A DNA stretch of 64,000 nucleotides from Xenoacremonium recifei (lineage: Eukaryota > Ascomycota > Sordariomycetes > Hypocreales > Nectriaceae): NCBI GenBank assembly GCA_012184525.1, contig WOFQ01000029.1:186001-250000 (forward strand). The letters run 5' to 3'. This document shows positions 10,813-22,389 of the stretch, piece after piece. Position 1 is the first letter of the stretch. Every line of letters begins with the position of its first letter. The notes beneath the pieces were generated by a model. The model was not told the DNA's origin. It did not search any database and saw only the letters and a program-made list of their open reading frames with translations. A program made the translations under genes and the position numbers.

Positions 10813-13070
10813 ATGCAGACTGCCATGTCCGAACAGGAAGAGTCCCTCCTCGGCCACGATGGCGAGCAGGTCTCTGCGCGCCGCCGCAAGGAGGAGGCCG
10901 CGTGTTGGGGCCTCGGTGCTCGAAAGGCACGCATTTTCACCATAGTCTCGGTTGCCGCAATCATCATTGTTCTGTCGACCTCGCTCATTCTTTGCCTTGT
11001 GTGGCATCCTGTCTTGAAGGCACCGCAGGCGGAAGCGTCTACAGGGCACTCAAGCACCACCACCCCACCAGCGCAGATCATCCCCGAAAGGGATCTCAAG
11101 TCGGTCTTGCGCCCTGAAGAGCACTTGTCACGCGGCCCTGCTGTGAGACACTTTTCGTGGAACATCACCAAAGCAGTCATTGCTCCCGATGGCGCTGAGA
11201 AGGAGGTCTTCTTCATTAACAGTATGAGATACCAGTACACTCACCTATTACCTATAGAGAATGAGTTAATGATGCCATTCAGATCAGTTTCCTGGCCCTA
11301 TCATTGAGGCCCTTTCTGGAGACACCCTCGAGATTGAGATTCTCAACCTTCACGATGAAGGCGTCTCTCTCCACTGGCATGGCCTATACATGAGAGGTTG
11401 TACATAACGCATTTCGAGAATACCGTCGCTAACCTCTAGTATATCAGGGGCCAATCATATGGACGGCCCTGTTGGGCTTACTCAGTGTGCAATCCCACCA
11501 GGTGGAAAGTTCACATATCGAGTCCCAACCGACGGCCAAGCAGGGACATTCTGGTAAGCGATGCAAATGAACAGAAGAGAAATAAGAACTCTTTTATTAA
11601 CAAGTGAAAGGTACCATGCGCACTCAGAACTTCACCGTGGTGACGGCCTCTTCGGCGGCCTCGTAATACATAGTCCTGAAGAGGAACTTGCATTCCAATA
11701 CGATGAAGAGTTGTTGTTTCTGGTTGGAGACTGGTACCACTGGCCCTCGGATAGAGTGCTTGCGAAATTCATGGACCAGACCAGCCAAGGGAACGAAGTA
11801 CGTCGCTTGGCACCTTGCAACATAGAGATACTGACTTGAAGTAGCCGTGTCCGGACTCTCTTCTTATTAACGGTCTAGGATATTTTGAATGCTCTATGGC
11901 AACTCCAGGTGCTCCTGTAAACTGCAGTGAGATCCAAAAGCCATGGCTGTCATTGGACAAACGGAAATCCTTCAGGGTTCGGCTTGTCAATGTCGGGTAA
12001 GGGCGCCAATGCATGCTTATTCCTGCCATCGGCTAATCCTACATCAGATCTATGACCGGCATCACGTTGGCGATACCAGATTCGGAAATGAATGTCATCC
12101 AGCTGGATGGAGGATTCTCAGTCCTGTCGCATCCCGCCAATTCCGTGGGAGTTCTCTACCCCGCAGAGAGGGTTGATTTTATCCTCTCGTGGCCCGAGCC
12201 AGCCGCGGATACCGATACAGAGATGATAATTCAATTGGATAAAGAGTAAGTGGTCATCGCCTTATACCTTTGATCAATTGATCTGACAGATCTAGGTTTT
12301 TCTTGCAACCGAATTTTGCACTCACGCCAAAGCAATCTTTCCTTCTTGCTGCTGAGTCTGAAGACCGGCATCCCGCCACAAGCAATGAACCAGAAATTGT
12401 CAACTTTGATCTCCGAAAGACGACTGCCTCTGCACTGGCAGAACCGCTACCAGAGCCTGGCGAGAAGCTCATGGTGATCACTGTAATCGAGATGCTCCGG
12501 CATGAGAAATACATCCCCAAGTCCTATATCAACCACACTAGCTGGGAGCCGCAAGGTTTGCCTTTACTCTCAATAGATCGAGAAGAATGGAACGATCATC
12601 AATTTGTTCCATGGACTGGACCCGAGCCTACATGGGTAGAGTTGACCATCAATAATCTGGATACTAATGGGCATCCTTTCCACCTTGTAAGCCTTTCAGC
12701 TGAGCTGGGAAAAAAAATAAGATTCGCTAATAGGAATGCGTTACAGCACGGAACTGACTTTTATGTCGTTGGCTCCCACGAAGGTCTCGGTGGTTGGGAT
12801 TACTACAACCCCTTTGACGGAAAGCCTCCCCGTGGCGGACCTTTCAATCTCAACAGTCCACTGCGCAAAGACACTGTCTACGTGCCTCCTTGGGGATACG
12901 TTGTTATTAGATTCCTGGCGGACAACGAAGGAATTTGGGCCTTGCATTGTCATGTCCTGTGGCACCAAGCGTCTGGAATGAGTATGGCGTTCCAGGTACT
13001 AGGAGATGAGAAGAACGGGTTGAGTGGAAGTCCAGCGGGTCTGAGAGCGAAGGAGTATTGCGATGCTTGA
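10813..13070 (+). CDS. Membrane-anchored multicopper oxidase (laccase/ferroxidase-like)
   Basis: Eight exons (10813-11221, 11283-11396, 11448-11553, 11611-11797, 11845-11996, 12048-12245, 12296-12686, 12747-13070) encode 626 aa. A cytosolic N-terminus of about 40 residues precedes one hydrophobic segment (IFTIVSVAAIIIVLSTSLIL), so this looks like a type II signal anchor with the catalytic part outside or in the lumen. All four copper motifs are present: HWHG near residue 166, WYHAH near 209, HPFHLHG across the last intron, and HCHVLWHQASGM near 586. The residue at the axial position of the type 1 copper is Met. The substrate (phenol, Fe2+ or other) is not decided by sequence. Two in-frame ATGs (10813 and 10825) are possible starts. 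Confidence 0.9.
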
Positions 13071-13396
13071 CCGAAGGGAAATAACAAAGGCCGTGAAATG
13101 AGTCTCGACGTGTTAAATTATTGCTGGCAAAACGTCACAGCTATCTTTACTTGTATACATTTGTCTTAACTAACGCGCACCCAACCTTTTGCTATTTAAT
13201 ACTCATAGAGAGTACACTGCCGAGTTAGGGCTAGGATAAGTAGTTAGGGGCAATTAGCGGTTGGCATTTAAGCCTAGGTTGAGTGCGCGATAACCAGGCC
13301 CTATTTTCTTCTCGTTTTCCCCAGCTCTGGTGATTTGTTTTCTGACCTGTAAACACATTTCATCTCACGTTACCAGAATCTGACTGCGCATCGGCA
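13071..13396. other. Intergenic
   Basis: 3' flank of the multicopper oxidase and promoter of the next gene. I see no gene or clear repeat. Confidence 0.5.
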
Positions 13397-14099
13397 ATGG
13401 GAGTCCCGGCCTTCATCAAAATCAATCTGCACGACCAGCATGCTGCAGCTGTTATCCAATACCGACTTGTAGCGTCTGGCCTGCTCCCGAATCCCCCACC
13501 TCTGCCTGATGCGACAAAGGAGAATGAACTCCCAACACTTGTTCAGCAGCCCAAAGGTATACAGCACGTGAAACTTCAAAAGATCAGTCTTCGGCACTTA
13601 TGGGAGCAAAGCGGCGTGATGGTAAGTTATGTTTACCCAGGTTCACACACTCTCAGCTAGACCTTTTAGGCTCTCGGGGAACAGAACCGATATGACTATA
13701 CAGTTCACAGGTAGGGCCCTCGGAAATGTGGCTTCTACCGGGTCTCTGGAGATTCGGAAGGAGAGAAACAAACATGGTACACTAATAAATGATAGCGATA
13801 ATCGAGAAGTCGCTGCCTTAAAGCTTCGGACTGACCACAGCCCTGCCTTGAATGAAGAAGACAGAATTCACGCCTCCATGTCTTGGATTAATAACTCTCG
13901 AACCCTCACTTGGGAGAATGAAACGCTGAATCTAAGATTTACCACCGACACCACCCACGATCCGTATTCGAGTGATATTCTTGCAATGCGAGTAGACGTC
14001 GCGCGCGCTCTCGAGGCCATTTTCCTTAAACTTGAGGAGGAGAATGATCCGTTCTGTGATACGGATGATATTGTTCTGGAGGAGGGCAACGGCACGTAG
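13397..14099 (+). CDS. Hypothetical protein
   Basis: I do not recognise this protein. The preferred model has three exons (13397-13621, 13670-13710, 13796-14099) and 189 aa. Intron 1 is GTAAGT...TTTTAG (48 bp) and intron 2 is GTAGGG...ACTAATAAATGATAG (85 bp). The C-terminal half contains a charged, likely helical stretch (RVDVARALEAIFLKLEEEN). The 3' end is uncertain. A donor at 14096 (GTAGAA) with an acceptor at about 14147 would extend the protein slightly. A frame running to 14301, read from about 14147, also has coding-like composition. No membrane span or signal peptide is seen. Confidence 0.55.
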
Positions 14100-14388
14100 A
14101 ATAATCACCCCAAGCGCGCGCTGATCCCGTCTGATTGTTGATTTTAGGCTTGATTCCGGTACCCATTCTTGAGAAGCTCCTCTATGAGCTGGATCATAGG
14201 CAATCATCAAACGAGGAGAAGATGGAGGAAAAATGTGATGTAATTATTTATAAAGTGACGGATGAATTACGGAACGCTACATTGGTCGACTGTGCGGTGT
14301 AGATAGGCCACAACAATATCGGGCATGGGCATCATCTTCAGCCTCGAACCAATCGTATTTACTACCCCTTTGCAACTTCTGCTGAGAC

Positions 14389-15204
14389 TTATAGTTTCCG
14401 GACCTCCCTGTAAATTTTCTCGTACTTGTCCTCAGCCTCTTTTGTCCTGAAATGCTCCCAATCGTTGCTGTTGATGAGGTCTTGGTGGAGTTGCCTGAAT
14501 TCCTTCGCCAACCTTTTCTCAAACTTCTTATCTTTCAGCTCTGGAAGATCGCCTGACTGGTAGAACTGCTTAAGAGACTCGAGGGTTACGGCTTGGGATG
14601 TTTCAAAGATATGCGGTGTGTTAATGTATCTATACATTAGGCCCGAGATGTAGCCGGGGACAGATGGGACATTTTTCGACAGATTCTCCGAAAAGTTATA
14701 ACGGTACTTTTCGCCTGGAATAAGGGCAATGAGAGGATTATCGTAATTTGTTGTTTCAAGTTTCGGTGGCGTTTCCGGTTCGTCCGGTTTGGAGATTTCC
14801 TCGGCAGTCTGTCGTCTGAGCTCGCCTCGTTTCGGTACTCCATCGTTTGTGGTATCGGTCGGCGGACGAATCAGAAAGGACGGGCTCAAAAAAGGATCTG
14901 AAATCATCCCCTGCATCTCGTCTGTGGCCTGTCCTATGTATTTCCAGCCGGATGTTATGAGGCAAACGGAGGCCGTTGTGGTATCCGGTACGAGGATGCA
15001 CAATAGATTGGGGTATTTCGACTCGACACGAAGTCCGAAGCGCTTCAATGCTTCGTCGTTCCATATTCTGCATCGTCTTCCTTTCTTTATAAGAGCCCTA
15101 ATAGCGTCATATCGTGGTACGTTGAACTCGGAAGGCGAGAACTGAGGACCACTTTCGTCCTCAACATCCTTGCGCTTGAGGATCTTGGAGAAGAGATTCG
15201 CCAT
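14389..15204 (-). CDS. Hypothetical protein, charged and cytosolic-looking
   Basis: A single exon of 271 aa starting at MANLFSKILKRKD; the frame is open for 83 more codons upstream, but those residues look like translated promoter. There is a basic patch near the N-terminus, a central hydrophobic strand-rich region (NLLCILVPDTTTASVCLI), a Pro/Glu-rich linker (EEISKPDEPETPPKLE) and a highly charged C-terminal helix ending in KYEKIYREVRKL. I do not recognise a family. The gene is close to, and convergent with, the preceding gene. Confidence 0.6.
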   Translation of the reverse strand: MANLFSKILKRKDVEDESGPQFSPSEFNVPRYDAIRALIKKGRRCRIWNDEALKRFGLRVESKYPNLLCILVPDTTTASVCLITSGWKYIGQATDEMQGMISDPFLSPSFLIRPPTDTTNDGVPKRGELRRQTAEEISKPDEPETPPKLETTNYDNPLIALIPGEKYRYNFSENLSKNVPSVPGYISGLMYRYINTPHIFETSQAVTLESLKQFYQSGDLPELKDKKFEKRLAKEFRQLHQDLINSNDWEHFRTKEAEDKYEKIYREVRKL

Positions 15205-15908
15205 TCGGCCGACCGTAAGGGAGATGAGGATGTGGCCATTAACAAAATTCAAGCTGAGTAGTCGACTCGAAGTTGACCGTGCGGAAATCAACACGACCGC
15301 TTTGCCGCGGTAAGCTGTGAGTCGTGATAAAGGCTGGGTTGAAGAAAAGGACTTCGTAGGGCATTCGCGATCTAACATCATAACACGGAGCCCTAGGCTT
15401 TCGCACCCTTGTCTCCACCCGACACGAGAAAGGGGAGGAGGGGCATCGAGCAAGGCAGAATTAGTTGTGGGTTCTAGTGATAAGGCTATGCAGAGTAGAT
15501 CATTCGAGCGCTTGGTCGGGCTGCGGGCGCTGTGTTGCTTAGGGGATCGTCACATGTCAGCGACGACAAAGCCCTACTTCGGACATCCACGGCACTTGTT
15601 CATCAAACGAATATTTTTGAGTCTCGCTTCTGTTTCTCGGGCACGCCGAACCTCCGGCTCTCTCAATTATAAACTTGCACGGGTTGGACGCTCTAACTTT
15701 AGCTAGATTATTGGCAACGCGTGATTATACAAGCTGGCCATGTTTGTCGCAGAATCAGTCATGTACCTGCATAATAGCAAGTTGACAAAAATGGTGTATT
15801 TAGTTGTGTAGTCTACTTGGATGGGCACAAAAGGCCTGTATGGTAACAATGCGTGCTATCATTGGGCACCACCAATCTACCAACTCATCCCTGAGAGCCA
15901 GCGACCCT
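15205..15908. other. Intergenic, promoter of the gene at 14389-15204
   Basis: No gene supported. The open frame at 15317-15706 on the plus strand overlaps the promoter and has no recognisable domain. Confidence 0.5.
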
Positions 15909-17010
15909 CTATAGAAGATTCACAATTCCCTCGCCAGCGGTGTTGACATTGTTAGCCCACTTGGTAGACGTGGTCTTTACACAATTAGTTCCGCCCCTTT
16001 GGCTCTGCAATATGGGTGCATTCACTTACCTGCAAATACAAGATACCATCCTCGATGACAGACTCGCAGTAGTTGGCACGGGTGAGCTTATCAACGATCC
16101 GAAGAGCAATCTCAGCTTTGTCCACAACTTCAAAGAAACCCTCTTGTAGCATATCATCACCAGGGAACTTTTGGAACTCCAACTGGTTAACAAGGCCACT
16201 GAAATAGCCATAGACAGCATTTCCGAAGTTGGCCTCCCAGTGTTTGATAAGCTGGGTACCGGGCTTCTGACTCTCGGCGGAGAGCGCCGCAAAGTTCTCC
16301 TCCAGACGGGGATTAAGCTTGACAGGCTGACCAAGGATTCCTGCAAGCTTAGTCTCAATCTCGTCCTTCTTCGGGTACCAATATTTGCCCAGCCCTTCCT
16401 CAGCGACGAAGCTAAGCTTATTGCCAGCTCCAACTGAAGCCGCGTTTAGGGCCTTCTTGAGGTTGTCATCGTTGAGAGCATCGCTGACATTCGTACCCAG
16501 ACCCGTGGGGGCCACGAGGATCCGGAGCTTGCCGTCCTGAATATCACAGGAGCAGTATTTGAATGTAGCAGAAGGGTCGATTTCGATCGTCAGGACGTGG
16601 TTGGAGGCAAGAGTGTTGACATTTGTCTTAACGGACTCCTTGGCCCAGTCAAGCAATGTAGTTCCTCTGGAAATATATCTAGAAGCCCTACAGTTAACAT
16701 CCCAAGAAACAAACACCTAAATAAAGGACCTCCAGATATTACTGGTACGTACTCATTGAGCATGCCTCCAAAGTTGTCTTTGGGATAACCGTCCCCGGCG
16801 TAAGGCCAGATGGCGAGGGGGTCAACTTCTATCGTCCAGGGAACACCCAGAAGACCCTTTGTGATTTTGGCCTCGAGGGCTGGTTTCTGTTCTTCAAACT
16901 TATCTCGGACTTTTGCAAATTGTTACTCTGTGTTCTTGAATGAATGTCGACGAGCACGTACCGTTCTTACGAACAGCCAAGGGTAGCTTGTCGGCGCGAG
17001 GAAGCGACAT
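15909..17010 (-). CDS. Hypothetical fungal protein, 302 aa
   Basis: Four exons (16962-17010, 16753-16909, 16030-16666, 15909-15974) join in frame to 302 aa; introns are 16910-16961, 16667-16752 and 15975-16029. The start MSLPRADKLPLAVRKN follows a normal upstream region. The middle contains paired strand-like segments (GVPWTIEVDPLAIWPYAG and NHVLTIEIDPSATFKY), which may indicate an internal duplication. No signal peptide, membrane span or catalytic motif is visible. I cannot assign a function. The coherence of four exons with canonical splice sites is the main support that it is a real gene. Confidence 0.7.
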
Positions 17011-18367
17011 AACGAATCGAGTTATCAAGACGAGGTAGGAGAGATGGTAATATTGTTTCGCAGGGACGAATGGATGATAGACTTGAGAGCAAAGAAGGAC
17101 GGACGAGATGGGGTTTTAAATATCTCTACTCGGCTGCGACTCGGCATCGACAGGAGAGAACATTCAGGAGAGTTTGAGGAGCCCGTAGAACTTCAGCAGC
17201 CAGTAATACTTCAGCACCTTGATGCCCACATCCCTATCACTACATCACTACGTACACCCAAACCTCACTATCCCCTATGCCTGCGGAGGGGAGCTATCTT
17301 CTTCTGGTGCCGTGCTCCCTATCTGATGTGGATGTGAGAGTGTTCGTATGATTGCTTACCAAAGACTCAGAAGATTAGACTTTCGTTTTAGCCCAAAGGA
17401 GATACCATTGCGATAGGTGCTTCCAGGAGAAGCAACGAATTACGGAGTATGTGTTGCGTGGACTGGATCCCCTAGCAACACCCGATGCCTATCACGCTAT
17501 GGGTACGATCAATATCGAGGGGCAGCTGAAAACACTGAAACAACGGACTTTAACCCAGCCATTCGGGTGATTGTGTCGCTGTCAGGGCACATGTGTAGTT
17601 CAACCTCCTTTTCAGCATTGTTCTGATACCAGTATCCAGGGCTTCTGTACAAATTGCTAATAAATTACAATACGATAATAGGATAGAATTCAATCTGAGC
17701 AGCTGCACCTTATCATTCATCGAAGGGGGAAGTAGAGAGGCTGATACCCGAAAGTGGATGGTCGAGCGAGTTCTTCGGGTGGCGAAAAGAGGATTGTCTA
17801 TTGCCTCGGCATCACGAGTTGACGAGTTATTTAGGCTACGGGTTCGCCGGAACTTGGGTGGAGGCTGGGAGAGACAGCCAGGTGAAGCTATACCAATTTA
17901 TCGGAAATATTCCGTAAGTGCGGGATACCGGGTGTAAGACCTAACCCAAATGAACCTGGTCAACAACGGAGGAGAGCCTCCTGCGGTTGGTTGCTAATAA
18001 ATCGAAGCGCCGATCTTCTTTTCAGCTGAAGTCTCTTGAAGAGATAGTAGCCAGTCGTGAGCTGGGCTGACACGCATCCCCGCCACCGAGTCCCCCTCTG
18101 CCTGTAGGCGTTTTGCACGACCCCTGCCAATGTACGCTCTTTTATCAGGTTCCCTTGGGCGATCGACAGGGCTGAGATCCGCTAAAAAGGCGGTCGATCT
18201 TGGAGTTTGGTGCCAAAGCCAAGTCTTCGACGCAAATATAAGCCCATCTGGCATGGCAACGTGGGTATCGGAATCCTGTTCCCCAGCTCATTCCGTCAAT
18301 CATTCCTCTCGCCAAGCCACCGCCCGTGTTGTTTGGTAAGACCGTTGCAGCTATTCAGCCCTACATT
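17011..18367. other. Long intergenic region
   Basis: 1.36 kb without a supportable gene. Short frames at 17044-17337, 17417-17626 and 18130-18339 on plus and 17994-18254 on minus lack recognisable domains. It serves as promoter for the genes on both sides. Confidence 0.5.
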
Positions 18368-19427
18368 ATGGGTCTCCTAGATCGTTTCTCACGAAACGGC
18401 ACCGACGAGACCGACACTGGCGATGGGCCAATAAGCTCCGCGCTGGCATGGTTCAGGTCGAAACGTCCTCAACAGAAAGCCCTGACACCACGTGAGATTG
18501 AAGAACTACATGCCAAGTTATATCCCGGCAAGACGGAACCCTATGCCTGGGGCCCACCAAAGCCGGCCTTTGATCCTCTTGGATGGCAAAAAGTTTATAC
18601 ACAGTCTTTGGAGGACAAGTTTGCGGCGTTGGGTCAGCGCGAACTTGAACAAGCGCAGCGGAAATCTCCCTTGTTTCAACGTCTACCACAAGAGTTACGA
18701 CTGCAGATTTGGCGCCATGTTATAGGCGGCCAGAAGCTATATTTCACCGCTTATAATGGCCGTTTGGTTCAGGCGGGGAAGCTGGATGATTTCGGGTGGT
18801 GGCCAAAGCGAGGCCTACTAACAGTTGCCCTCCTTTGCCGGATAGCGTAAGCAAACACCAATTCTTTCTCTACCATCTCATACCTAATCAAACTCTAGGT
18901 ACTTCGAGTCTATCGCGTGTCTTTACTCTTCTAATACCTTTTGCATCGGCTTTGGCCACCAAGGCACCAAATTTCCACTTACTGCGCCACTGGACACCAT
19001 GCTCCCTAAGCAACACGTCGCCTCAATTCGGCACATGGAGGTTGGTTGGCATTTGATCCGTGGCTTAAGTCAATACTACGACAGCCACCCGCAGGCTTGG
19101 GACCTCACCCTCACCATCTCTGAACCAGACCTCGACGAGACTTGGGGGAAGGTCTGCACCCAGCTTCTCAAGCTGTCCAACCTGCAATCTTTGAAGATTG
19201 TCGTGTGGATTTCTGGAAGTGAAAGAGATCATTTCGCGAGAGAAGAGAAGGAATTGTTGACGCCTTTGACAGAAATGAGGCATCTGAAGTCTTTTAGCAT
19301 TCTCCTGCCATGGGTTCAGGACGACCACTCGTTGTGGAAGGATGCCCCGTTCACAGTCTCTAGGGAATTTGAGAACAGAGAAAGATTTGGTGTCAGTGTT
19401 CCGTTGCTTCGGGGTACAAAGCAATGA
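18368..19427 (+). CDS. F-box-like fungal protein (DUF7730-type N-terminus)
   Basis: Two exons (18368-18846, 18899-19427) encode 335 aa; the intron is GCGTAAGC...CTCTAG. Near residue 115 is SPLFQRLPQELRLQIWRHVI, the degenerate F-box-like motif at the head of many expanded fungal families that then carry a variable region. The later part contains leucine-rich stretches (LLKLSNLQSLKIVVWISGS) but no clean repeat array. An upstream in-frame ATG at 18326 would add 14 residues; MGLLDRFSRNG is preferred because family members begin shortly before a basic linker. These proteins are often assumed to be substrate adaptors or orphan; no experimental role can be inferred. Confidence 0.78.
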
Positions 19428-19514
19428 GTCTCGGAGACTGTTTAATACTTTAGATTAGAGAATTAGATCTTGATTTTAAACGTAGCCAGCGATTAAAACA
19501 AATGAAGCTGTACT

Positions 19515-21575
19515 TTAAGCCTTTCCATTGGTTCCATCTCCCCCTTCACTCTTGACAACGTGTTCCCAAATAGCTTTGACTGTCTTACTCGAGTTCTTTG
19601 GGATCCTTTTAAAACCGTCAGACTTGTCAACATACGTCAGACCAAACCTAGGCCCATATCCGCAATCCCATTCCAGGTTGCTAGTCTGTGGTCAGTCTAG
19701 TTAAAGGCTCACAATGAGAAAGACTTACTCCAAGAGACTCCAACAATGATAACCACCCATTTTCACGCCGTGGTATTTGACTGCCTCACACAGCGCCCCA
19801 ATGTACTGATCGAAAAATAGCTGCCGGTTCTTGTCGTCGGTGATCCCTTCTATCGTCTTTTCGGATTCATGTTCTTCGGGGAATCCGTTCTCATACACTA
19901 TTATTGGCATATCAAGACGCTTTGCATATTCTTCCCAGCAGTGGAGAAGGAGATTCTTAAAGCCCCAGGGTACTTGAATCATCAGCGAACCCCACGAGGA
20001 TGTTGGCACCGTGTCTTCTCACCTATATGTGGATGCCCATTTTCTCCGCGAATCCCGATTGGTTTTCCATTCTTTTCAAAGGTTTTAGCAATGCCTTCAA
20101 CTGTTTGCCAGCTCCCGATGTCATTCTCGGGGCAGAGTGGTTCGCCCAGTGCATAGGTAGTCCCATAACTGTTGATTGAGAAGCTGGAGAAAGCTTCGTT
20201 AGCCCTCTTGTTTTCTTGGTGGAAGGCCTCTTACAAATCTGCTGAGCCTTTGATCAGCTTCATCTCTTCTTCGGTAAATCGAGGAAACTTTTCGCCATAT
20301 TCGTCCCAACCGGTTGTCTGAGTTCCGAGAACTATGGGTCTCTGTCAGTGGCGATTCTGCAACGAACTCTCGAACAAACTCACATATCGGCTGAGCAAAC
20401 TAATATATAACACAGCGTAATTAGTCCTCTGTAGATTCATTTCAGAGTTCTCGGGTTGGGTGCCTTACCCATCCTAAACATCGTGACCGTGCCAAGGCTG
20501 CAGCATCAATGGCTGCGTGCGAGTTGTCAATTGGCTCAACCCATTCGTAATTCTACAGCGAGGAGTCATAATTAATATCCTCATCCCCGTGAAGGAAGAG
20601 ATCCCATAACTTACCAAAGCAATACCAATCTGTCCATTCTGCTGTGGCTGAAATTTAGACCGGTAAAGGTCCACAACATGCGCATGCGCCAGAATGCAAT
20701 TATGCCCGATGCTATGGATCACTATAATCAGCGAAGCAGCAGGGCCACGGAAGCTGGGAACTGACCAAAACATATCTTGCTGGCTACAATTCTTCACAAG
20801 GCCGCATTTTGAATGCGCGACATAAATCCAAGGCTAATGGATGTCAGTCTTTGCCAGGCCAATGTGGCTAGGATAAAGTAACAAACCTCGTTGATGGTAA
20901 GCCATTTCTTGACCCTGTCCCCGAATCTTTCAAAGCACAAGTTGGCATAGGCAACAAAGTCGTCGATGAGCTCAGTGGGATCTCTGGCCGTAAATCCACC
21001 ATATTTGTTATCGAGCGCGAGTGGTGTGTCGTAGTGATGCAGAGTAATGGTTGGTTGTATCCCTTCAGCGACAAGACCGTCAATCTATTGGCCTTATTAA
21101 CACTTGTCGGAATGACTGGGGTCAGAGTCTATGCCAACCAGCTTGTTGTAATATTCTATGCCCTCTTCGTTGACAGGGTCGCCTTTTCCGCCTATACAAG
21201 AGTTAGATTATTGTTAGATGTCTACAAAGATGCGCCTACCGAGTGGCTTGACTCGAGACCAGGAAATCGAAAACCGGTAGGAGTTGCTCCCATACTGCTT
21301 TAATAACTTAATATCTTCTTCCCACAGGTAATAAGACTTGCAAGCATCTCGCCCAGTATCGGGACAATCCTTCAACCGTTCGTCCCAACTACAGGGTCCC
21401 CGGCCACCATCCGAGACAGCGCCTTCTACTTGATACGCCGCGGATCTAAATAAATTAAATCAGATGTACAATTCTTCACTGAGAAGCCCTCTAAAACCTA
21501 CGCATAGCCATGCAGGAAATCTGCAGGGAGCACATTAGCATATTCCGGGTTTTCGGAAAGTTTGAGCGGCGCCAT
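19515..21575 (-). CDS. GH1 beta-glucosidase, intracellular
   Basis: Twelve exons (21502-21575, 21240-21445, 21139-21191, 20887-21084, 20766-20833, 20615-20711, 20469-20552, 20384-20399, 20235-20331, 20023-20183, 19729-19972, 19515-19680) join to 487 aa. One exon is only 16 nt. GH1 signatures are seen: SAAYQVEGA near the N-terminus, KRYRFSISWSR-like NSYRFSISWSRV, the acid/base motif WLTINEPW, and the nucleophile in IIVYENGFPE. The protein has no signal peptide, so it should hydrolyse imported beta-glucosides in the cytosol. The segment just after NEPW is shorter and less conserved than usual, which may shape the aglycone site. It is divergent from an MFS sugar transporter across 0.8 kb. Confidence 0.9.
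20384..20399 (-). other. 16-nt microexon in the GH1 gene
   Basis: The sequence codes FAQPI plus one base between introns 20400-20468 and 20332-20383. It restores the conserved WFA.PI segment of GH1 enzymes and the correct phase, which supports its reality. Confidence 0.65.
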
Positions 21576-22389
21576 GGTGTGAGGATAAGGGAGCTCTTAG
21601 ATACAACAGAACCGTTCTACCACCGATAGCAACACGTTGAGATACGGCAAGGCTTATAAGACCAATGATACTTCATTCTGTAGATCTATCAATACCCGAG
21701 TCAGGGCAATACTATGAATACAATTCCTATCTCTTCTCGGCCGTTGAGTCCGTGATAGGTAGGCTAGCGGGTCCGTCGGGTCCGTCGGACCCGTCGGATC
21801 CGTCCGGTGATAATTCTTCAACCCCCTGCGTACTGGGCACACTTGATGGAAAGTTCACTTGCCTAGAACCCCTCTTTATTCGATTTTCATTACGTTTTCT
21901 CTGAATCTGAAGCACGACTAAAAGCTCTCTGACAGCCGCTAATCCTGCCATTTGCTTCCCCATGGGGTAGTGGTGGAGGGAGTGGTATATGGAAGTCAGC
22001 ATAAAAACAATCTACGACCGGTAGGTAGTGGTATGGAAGAGGTCTCTAACTGCTAGTTTCGGCCGTCCAAGGGATGTATCTGCGGGGAAATAAACAAGGT
22101 TCTCCTGAGATAGAAGGCTTATCCGGTCGGTAGGGGTTCTGACGGCTAACATCGAAGTGTTGTAGTCTTGGTCTCTTAGTTCATTTGAGTCCCGGACATC
22201 TTCTGATAGCGCTATCTTAAGTGTTAGCTGTTCTAGAGGGGCAGATAAGACCATCTGTGACTGGCTCGGCAGTCGTTGCCCGTGGCCCAAAAGTATAAGA
22301 TACCCAGGATCGGCATTCCCACCTATTCTCCCTCCCATGCGTCTCATACTTTAACTCTTTCTGACGGTTCTTGTCCCCTATCCGAAATC
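21576..22389. other. Divergent promoter region of GH1 and sugar transporter genes
   Basis: No gene supported. It contains a 9-bp tandem repeat rich in CGG/CCG triplets (21771-21807), listed separately, and TATA-like GTATAAG about 95 bp before the transporter start. Confidence 0.55.
21771..21807. repeat. 9-bp tandem repeat, about four copies
   Basis: Units GTCCGTCGG, GTCCGTCGG, ACCCGTCGG and ATCCGTCCGG follow each other directly. Each unit brings CGG or CCG triplets, the half-sites of Zn2Cys6 regulators. It lies between the GH1 and sugar transporter genes, about 200 bp upstream of the GH1 start. Confidence 0.8.

Noticed and set aside
13641..13795. A 19-nt intron and continuous frame in the hypothetical gene at 13397
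   Set aside because: Introns that short are not credible in this group; the two-intron model has proper branch and splice sites.
15317..15706. 129-codon plus-strand frame
   Set aside because: Lies across a promoter and overlaps another open frame in antisense; no conserved feature seen.
17044..17626. Two short plus-strand frames (97 and 69 codons)
   Set aside because: No family resemblance and no plausible introns linking them.
21727..22002. 91-codon minus-strand frame ending in DGSDGSDGPDGP
   Set aside because: The repeat-like protein is only the translation of the 9-bp tandem repeat in a divergent promoter.
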